From assembly GCA_033032175.1 (NCBI GenBank), contig CM065304.1, positions 8,184,001 through 8,248,000 of the forward strand: a stretch of DNA of 64,000 nt. Direction: 5' to 3'. The position numbers and the translations under genes are program-made. Origin of the DNA: Saturnia japonica (taxonomy: Eukaryota > Arthropoda > Insecta > Lepidoptera > Saturniidae). Shown piece by piece: positions 59,201 through 64,000 of this stretch (within the stretch, counting starts at the first letter, position 1; the number at the start of each line of letters is the position of its first letter). The notes beneath the pieces are model-generated. The model ran no database searches. It worked only from the letters and a program-made list of their open reading frames with translations, and was not told where the DNA came from.

Positions 59201-60245
59201 TTACAATATTATATCTACAAATTTTCGATGTCACATTTTCGTTTCATAAAAATTGTTAGTATAATACTTAACTCCAGAGCACCAAAAACATCTAAAAATC
59301 TACATAATCTTAATAAACGATATATTCTATAATAATATTGCTTATAAGTTTACCTAATATTGCTTTTTTCCGCGCAACCCTTGTCTCTAGAACTTAGTTT
59401 ATTTGTAATATTTATATTATATTAATTTAACGTGAATACGAAGGGAGCTATAATATTTAGGAATATTAAATATGGCACTACATCTACTATAAGTAGGAGA
59501 TATTTGGGATACGAGAATACCTAGGAGACCACTCCGGGCGGTTCGGTTGTATGAGATAGAAAGTGACTTGGAAAATTACTAATAGACTACTTTCGAATTT
59601 ATTAGGCTAAAAAAAATGTTCAATTTTAAGAATAATCCTGTTTCAATAAATATACAGGAAAAAAAATTATTTTAAAGAAAGACTAATTGACTCTGTATAG
59701 AAAGGGTTAAATTAAACTCACTACAATTTAATGTTCTCCAGGCACTAATGGACTAGGGTGGCGTCGAGTCGAGTTCGCTCCACTGACAGAATGTTTAATC
59801 TTCATGGATTAAATTATTCACAAGTCCGTTCCGCAGTGTGTCAATAGCATAAGAACATTTTAGTACAATCGATCTGGTATAAAATATTAACGAAGTTCAG
59901 TAGCTCTCAACCTGTTTTGGATTAGGGACCAATTTGATTTTCTTGTTGTTAGTAAGGACTACAAGATTGTCACTACATAACGGTACGCTCGTACAAGGAA
60001 TTAACTTTAGAAGTAAAAAAAAAATTAGACCATTTTTGGCTCTTACAGACCACTGGTGGTCCCCGGACAACTGATTGGGAACAACTAATGTGGATAAACT
60101 TAATTGCTTGATAAGAATTTCTAATAAAATGAATGTATTTTTTTTTAATATTAAAAAAATACCAACAGTTATAAAAGTATGGTTACAAAATTGCGTATGC
60201 TTCTCTCTCTTGCTGTGAGGTAAAAAGTAATATCATCTCGGAGTT
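56216..60245. other. Intergenic stretch without recognised genes
   Basis: Very AT-rich DNA with no supported frame, RNA or element. A short GC-rich patch at 57030-57090 stands out but matches nothing I know. Confidence 0.5.
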
Positions 60246-60255
60246 TTGACAATTG

Positions 60256-60312
60256 TGTTGATAGCTTAGTGGAGCTAACGCGACTGTGAGTTCGACTACT
60301 AGTAAGTACTAA
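60256..60312 (+). repeat. tRNA-like (SINE) fragment
   Basis: GATAGCTTAGTGGAGCTAAC fits a polymerase III A box (TRGCNNAGYNGG) and GAGTTCGACTAC, 20 bases on, approximates a B box (GGTTCGANNCC). There is no cloverleaf for a real tRNA, so a decayed tRNA-derived SINE head is likeliest. Confidence 0.4.
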
Positions 60313-60959
60313 GAGAAGCTATGGGAGTAATAGATAAATAAGTCATGCTGCGTCTATTCGACAGCGGTGCGCGACTTTACTAGGCCTACATTGTTATTGC
60401 TTTTCGAATACCCATTGATCACCGAGCACCTCGTGCTCTCGCTCACTAAACTATCGTTAAATCTACCTTACGCTAATTAATTTATTGCCAGTTACGTTTG
60501 ACTTGTCATCTAAAACACACGCTGCGAAGGCTCTCGTGCTATTACGCGGCCTTGCCGGGCCCTGTAGTAGTACCACAAGGCGCGCCCGCCGACCGCCTTT
60601 TGTCCAATGCACATCTAATCTATTTGTAACGCTATCATTATTTTGGTTTCACTTGTACTCTGTTTTCGTTAATATTTATTTTTATAAATACCGACGTAAT
60701 CAGACTGTGATCCAACCACAAAAGAGTTAATAGTTTGTGTAACATATTATAGTTACAATACCAATCTAGCTATTTTTATTCGCAGGTTAGGTTTCGTTAT
60801 TTACCAAGTTGACTTTTTCACTTGCGTGTCATCGGAAGTATTTTATAAACTAAAACTAATTTTAGATTAACTTCCAATGCCTTTTAACCCTGCCTAAATA
60901 CCAATAACTTTCTATTTTAACTTTTTAGAAAGTTATTTTCTCTTGCTTATTATAGTCAA

Positions 60960-61140
60960 CTAACTTCTATCTACGGCTTTGTTTACATGGACTTCAGAAT
61001 TAGCTCTTTACCGGGATAAAAGTATCCTATGTATTGGTTACCTACTTGTGAGTCAATTTCCATATAAATCCCTTTTTTCGTGACTCATACGTCTCTAAAC
61101 ATACAAACTATCCCATTTATAATATTAGTAAAGTAACTTA
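60960..61140. repeat. Fragment of a Helitron-like or related repeat
   Basis: CTACGGCTTTGTTTACATGGACTTCAGAAT and the closing CCATTTATAATATTAGTA resemble the ends of the 25892 and 53335 repeats. Boundaries unclear. Confidence 0.35.
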
Positions 61141-61789
61141 CCAAATATACTTGAATCTACTTCTATTATAAATCAATTTAGATGTTTTTTTTTTTACTAA
61201 GGTATAAAATTATCTTGTAAGTTTTGAGTAACTCGAAATTTTATGGCTTTGGTGGTTCTGCGTTTGACTTGTACTGACTTATGTACTTTCATCTGAAAAT
61301 GAGAATGCAAGCACTTCCGATCTCAGTATCATAAATATTTTGTCTAACTTTCATATAACATTCATCATTGTTTAATTGTTTAAATAATTGTAAATTTTAG
61401 TTTAGAGCTGCAGCGGCGAGAAGTGCTGTATACCAAACATCATGCGTTTAAATTCTTATAACATAATTTTTGACTCTAATATCTAATCCTCTATTCCTTT
61501 TTTTTCCAACAGAAAGAATTGATTTAATAATATTTGATAAGTTGTTAAATTGAAATAAACTGAAATATTGAATAAATAACAAAATAAGTTTAAAAAACCC
61601 ATGTCCAGTGAACGGAAAAGTAACATAATTTAGATTCAATTATTTTTATAAAAATTGTTTTAAAACTGTAAACAAATAATTTGGACGACACTAGTTAAAA
61701 CAGCGATCTAGATAAATAACGGATAATATTGCATGTGTACACGTATTAACGTGTATAATATTATATTTGTTAAGAGCTAGAAAATTTTA

Positions 61790-62350
61790 ATTTTCATTAA
61801 AATGGCGGTACAAGACAACGACGAGGCGGATTCGGCGTGCGGTCACCGCTAAGGCACTGTCGCGGGCCGGCGCTACAACGGTATTCTGCGCTATTTTAAA
61901 CGCATCGCTATATGTTGCACAGTGTATGGCCGCAGCGGCGTGTGCGCGGAGCTTCGGACGGAAAATTTTGGCAAGTTCCTCACCGAGACTGTACTGAAAC
62001 GGACATCGCGATGTGTCCGGGCGTTCCGCCTCCATCCACCGACGAACTCGGCGCTTGGCTCACGCATCTCGACGCTAAACTTACACCGTAAAACGCTCTA
62101 ACCTACTTTGCGGTTGTAAAAATCACCTACAAAAGATATTACTTTTCATTCATATTTTAATACTCTATGTATATAAGGGTACATTTTATCGACGATTAAG
62201 TATATACATTTAAAAGTACATTACCGGGACGTATGCCGTTAAATCGCTACGGCCTACTGCCGCAGTTGTCACGGCGCTACGGGGTCGTACATTATTCGTT
62301 GTTTGCGAAACATTGCTTGATTATGCCGCGCTGTATCTGATCCCGGTCAG
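61790..62350. other. GC- and CpG-rich block downstream of scratch
   Basis: Two CpG-dense patches (61800-62060 and 62220-62350) interrupt AT-rich DNA just beyond the scratch stop codon. The 82-residue minus-strand frame at 62035-61787 shows no known domain. It may be distal scratch 3' UTR or a regulatory element; neither is shown by the sequence. Confidence 0.4.
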
Positions 62351-62398
62351 CTCAGACCGAGGTCAGACAAGCGCGTTTCTTATTTAAAACTTTGTAAA

Positions 62399-62404
62399 TT
62401 TATT
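62399..62404 (-). terminator. scrt: Candidate polyadenylation signal of scratch
   Basis: AATAAA on the minus strand, 106 nt after the stop codon. Another hexamer overlaps the stop itself (62514-62509). Use of either is unproven. Confidence 0.4.
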
Positions 62405-62509
62405 ATAATATTATGTTTAGCTAAATTCATATTAATACTTTAATGTTTACTTGTATGCCATTCGGCTGTAGTACGGTCCCTAATTGATTCAGTTCATATC
62501 TGCACGTGT

Positions 62510-63588
62510 TTATTCAGACGCGGAAGAGAGTGCCTCACTCTGCAGCGCGTCGTCCTCTTCACGCAAGCAAGCTGACTCCTGGTGCTTGTTAAGGTAGCTT
62601 TTGAGCGCAAACGTTTTGTGGCATCGTGTACATTCAAAGTTCTTGTCAGAGGAGTGAGTTTGCATGTGTGCCCTAAGGTTAGAGCGGTCCGCGAATGCTT
62701 TTCCGCAGTGCGCACATCCGTACGGTTTCTCCCCAGTGTGCGAACGCAGATGACCTTGCAGAAGCCAAGGTCTCGAGAACAGCTTGCCGCATACACCACA
62801 TACGTGCGATAGTTGGTGTGTGAGAACATGCATAGCAAGAGCGGGCATTGACACGTATGCTTTACCGCACTCGCTGCAACGCTTTGCTGCAACAGAGTCC
62901 AAGCTGCGGTGAGTCTGCTTGTGTCGGGACAGGTTTGACGATGTAGCATATCTTTTACCGCATTCACTGCAGGTGTATTTAGACTTAGGTTCAGGTTGTG
63001 GCGCAGCTTCGACGGGAGTATTAACGTAGTTGCGTCGCTTCGAGCGGCCGTCACTTACAAAAAACGCATCGTAGGTATAGGCGACAGTTTCGCGTGGGCG
63101 TTCCACATTTTGTTCCGGTGTAGGGGGTTCCGGTGGAGGAGCTGGAGGTTGTGGAGGTGCGGGTTCTGCTCTTGGAGGGCTAGTTAAGTAGACGGCGTGC
63201 TGGCTTAAGTCTAGTATAGCACGCGCCGCATTAAGGTCTTCCTCAGCACGGTGAGGATGTGCGGCGCGATCGCTCAGGCAGTAAGGGCGGTAGATGTCTT
63301 TCTTCTTCGGCGGCAGGGACAGTAGCGTGCCGGTACTCGTGTAGATAGACTTGCCGCTCGCCGGTGGCGGAGGAGGGGAGACAGGTGAAGATTGGAGCTG
63401 TACTTGGAGGAAAGGCTGTTCTGTCGAATCAGAGGCGGAGAGTTGCAGAAGTGCATAGGAGAGGGGTTGAGGTGCCGGCTGAGGTGCGGGGGCGGGAGCA
63501 GGGGCGGAAGTGATGCCGCCGGAGGCCGGGCTCACCTCTTTAGGTAGTTGTGCGGTGAATTGCGTGGAAGGCTGCTCCTCGGTGTAGC
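62510..63588 (-). CDS. scrt: Scratch zinc-finger transcriptional repressor, last exon (partial gene)
   Basis: The exon begins after TTTGTTATAG (acceptor AG at 63590-63589) with two bases of a split codon, then YTEEQPSTQF, and stops at 62510. The N-terminal half is rich in Pro and Ala and holds conserved islands DIYRPYCLSD, EEDLNAARAILDLS and YDAFFVSDGRSKRR. Five zinc fingers follow: KYTCSECGKRYATSSNLSRH, KRCSECGKAYVSMPALAMH, HVCGVCGKLFSRPWLLQGH, YGCAHCGKAFADRSNLRAH, and a last C2HC-type finger (FECTRCHKTFALKSYLNKH, ending in Cys). Order and linkers match Scratch rather than Snail. Scratch proteins bind E-boxes and repress non-neuronal genes in neural precursors. The first coding exon, with the expected SNAG repression motif, lies beyond 64000. 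An upstream run-on to 63781 is intron, not protein. Confidence 0.95.
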
Positions 63589-64000
63589 CTATAACAAAGA
63601 TAATAAATTTAATCTTATTTATTTTACTAAAAAACAATTTCACATGAACTTTCGCTCGCCGCATAGTGTAGTAAAGGTATAATCGAATTAATCGTAAAAC
63701 TTGTTTAATGAGAATTAATAGATTAGTTACATAATCTGAATCGTCACGGTTAACTGGATTCGAAATAAATTTTATAAACAAAATAGTTCACACACTTTAT
63801 TATTATTGTAAAAACATTATTTTAAATGGAAGTGTCATGATGAAAAGCGAAGAAAGATACATCCGATGTCGATGAAAACAAATGTTCTTGTTAAATCGCG
63901 TCTAAATAATTTTTAAATTATTGGATCTGTTTGGTTTTGTAAGATAGATCACGCGTTGGAGACGTTTAGTGTATTTTAAATGATTCAGAAATAAATAAAG
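63589..64000 (-). other. scrt: Intron of scratch
   Basis: Begins with the acceptor TTTGTTATAG next to the zinc-finger exon and continues to the window edge. AT-rich; no upstream exon is recognisable. Confidence 0.7.

Noticed and set aside
61787..62035. 82-residue minus-strand frame in the CpG-rich block
   Set aside because: No recognisable domain; open frames are expected in GC-rich DNA.
62494..63054. 186-residue minus-strand frame overlapping scratch
   Set aside because: It is an out-of-frame shadow of the scratch zinc-finger exon.
63589..63781. N-terminal 64 codons read upstream of the scratch exon
   Set aside because: A good acceptor (TTTGTTATAG) precedes the conserved part, and the upstream residues are hydrophobic, AT-driven translation of intron.
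1..64000. tRNA, rRNA or CRISPR features
   Set aside because: No cloverleaf, ribosomal sequence or regularly spaced short repeats were found on inspection; a dedicated scan was not possible.

Overview
This is an AT-rich, intron-rich, transposon-packed animal genome window. The genes are insect type, and several repeats look lepidopteran (a moth or butterfly); that last step is inference from repeat style, not from a database match. Two host genes can be supported. (1) On the + strand, a nine-exon gene (exon 1 at 5117-5165, stop at 41708-41710) encodes a 489-residue CRAL-TRIO/Sec14 plus RhoGAP protein, the ortholog of Drosophila RhoGAP68F and vertebrate p50RhoGAP/ARHGAP1. Every splice phase joins in frame. 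(2) On the - strand, the last coding exon (62510-63588) of scratch encodes a Snail-superfamily zinc-finger repressor of neuronal precursors; its earlier exon(s) lie beyond the window.

Layout. 1-4240 is a graveyard of three unrelated elements: a Ty3/Gypsy pol fragment (-), a THAP/P-element-like transposase (+) and a CR1-like LINE (-). 5117-41710 is the RhoGAP gene, most of which is three large introns that act as landing pads. Intron 1 (6.5 kb) holds a TTA-flanked MITE, a nearly intact Merlin transposase that has its own 71-bp intron, and a mariner copy split by a solo LTR. Intron 2 (12.0 kb) holds a 6-kb BEL/Pao retrotransposon bounded by 5-bp duplications (CTTAG), into which a small LTR element, a DDE transposon and an unclassified DNA transposon with subterminal repeats have inserted; Helitron-like and RTE remnants follow. 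Intron 5 (12.9 kb) holds a second copy of the small LTR element, a LINE with restriction-like endonuclease (RLE), an RTE 3' end, a second and more complete copy of the DDE transposon, and a hAT fragment. 41711-62509 is a 20.8-kb stretch without recognisable genes, carrying scattered repeats; it is the natural place to look for scratch regulatory DNA.

The most unusual signals are a sequence with the exact form of the histone pre-mRNA 3' stem-loop, 34 nt after the stop codon of a transposase with unusually wide DDE spacing (near 33290); a family of small non-autonomous LTR elements with three dated insertions in one host gene, including a three-LTR array and an element whose two LTRs have different 3' ends; and a DNA transposon with an array of subterminal 16-bp motifs. 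All protein calls come from reading translated motifs by eye; no database search was possible.
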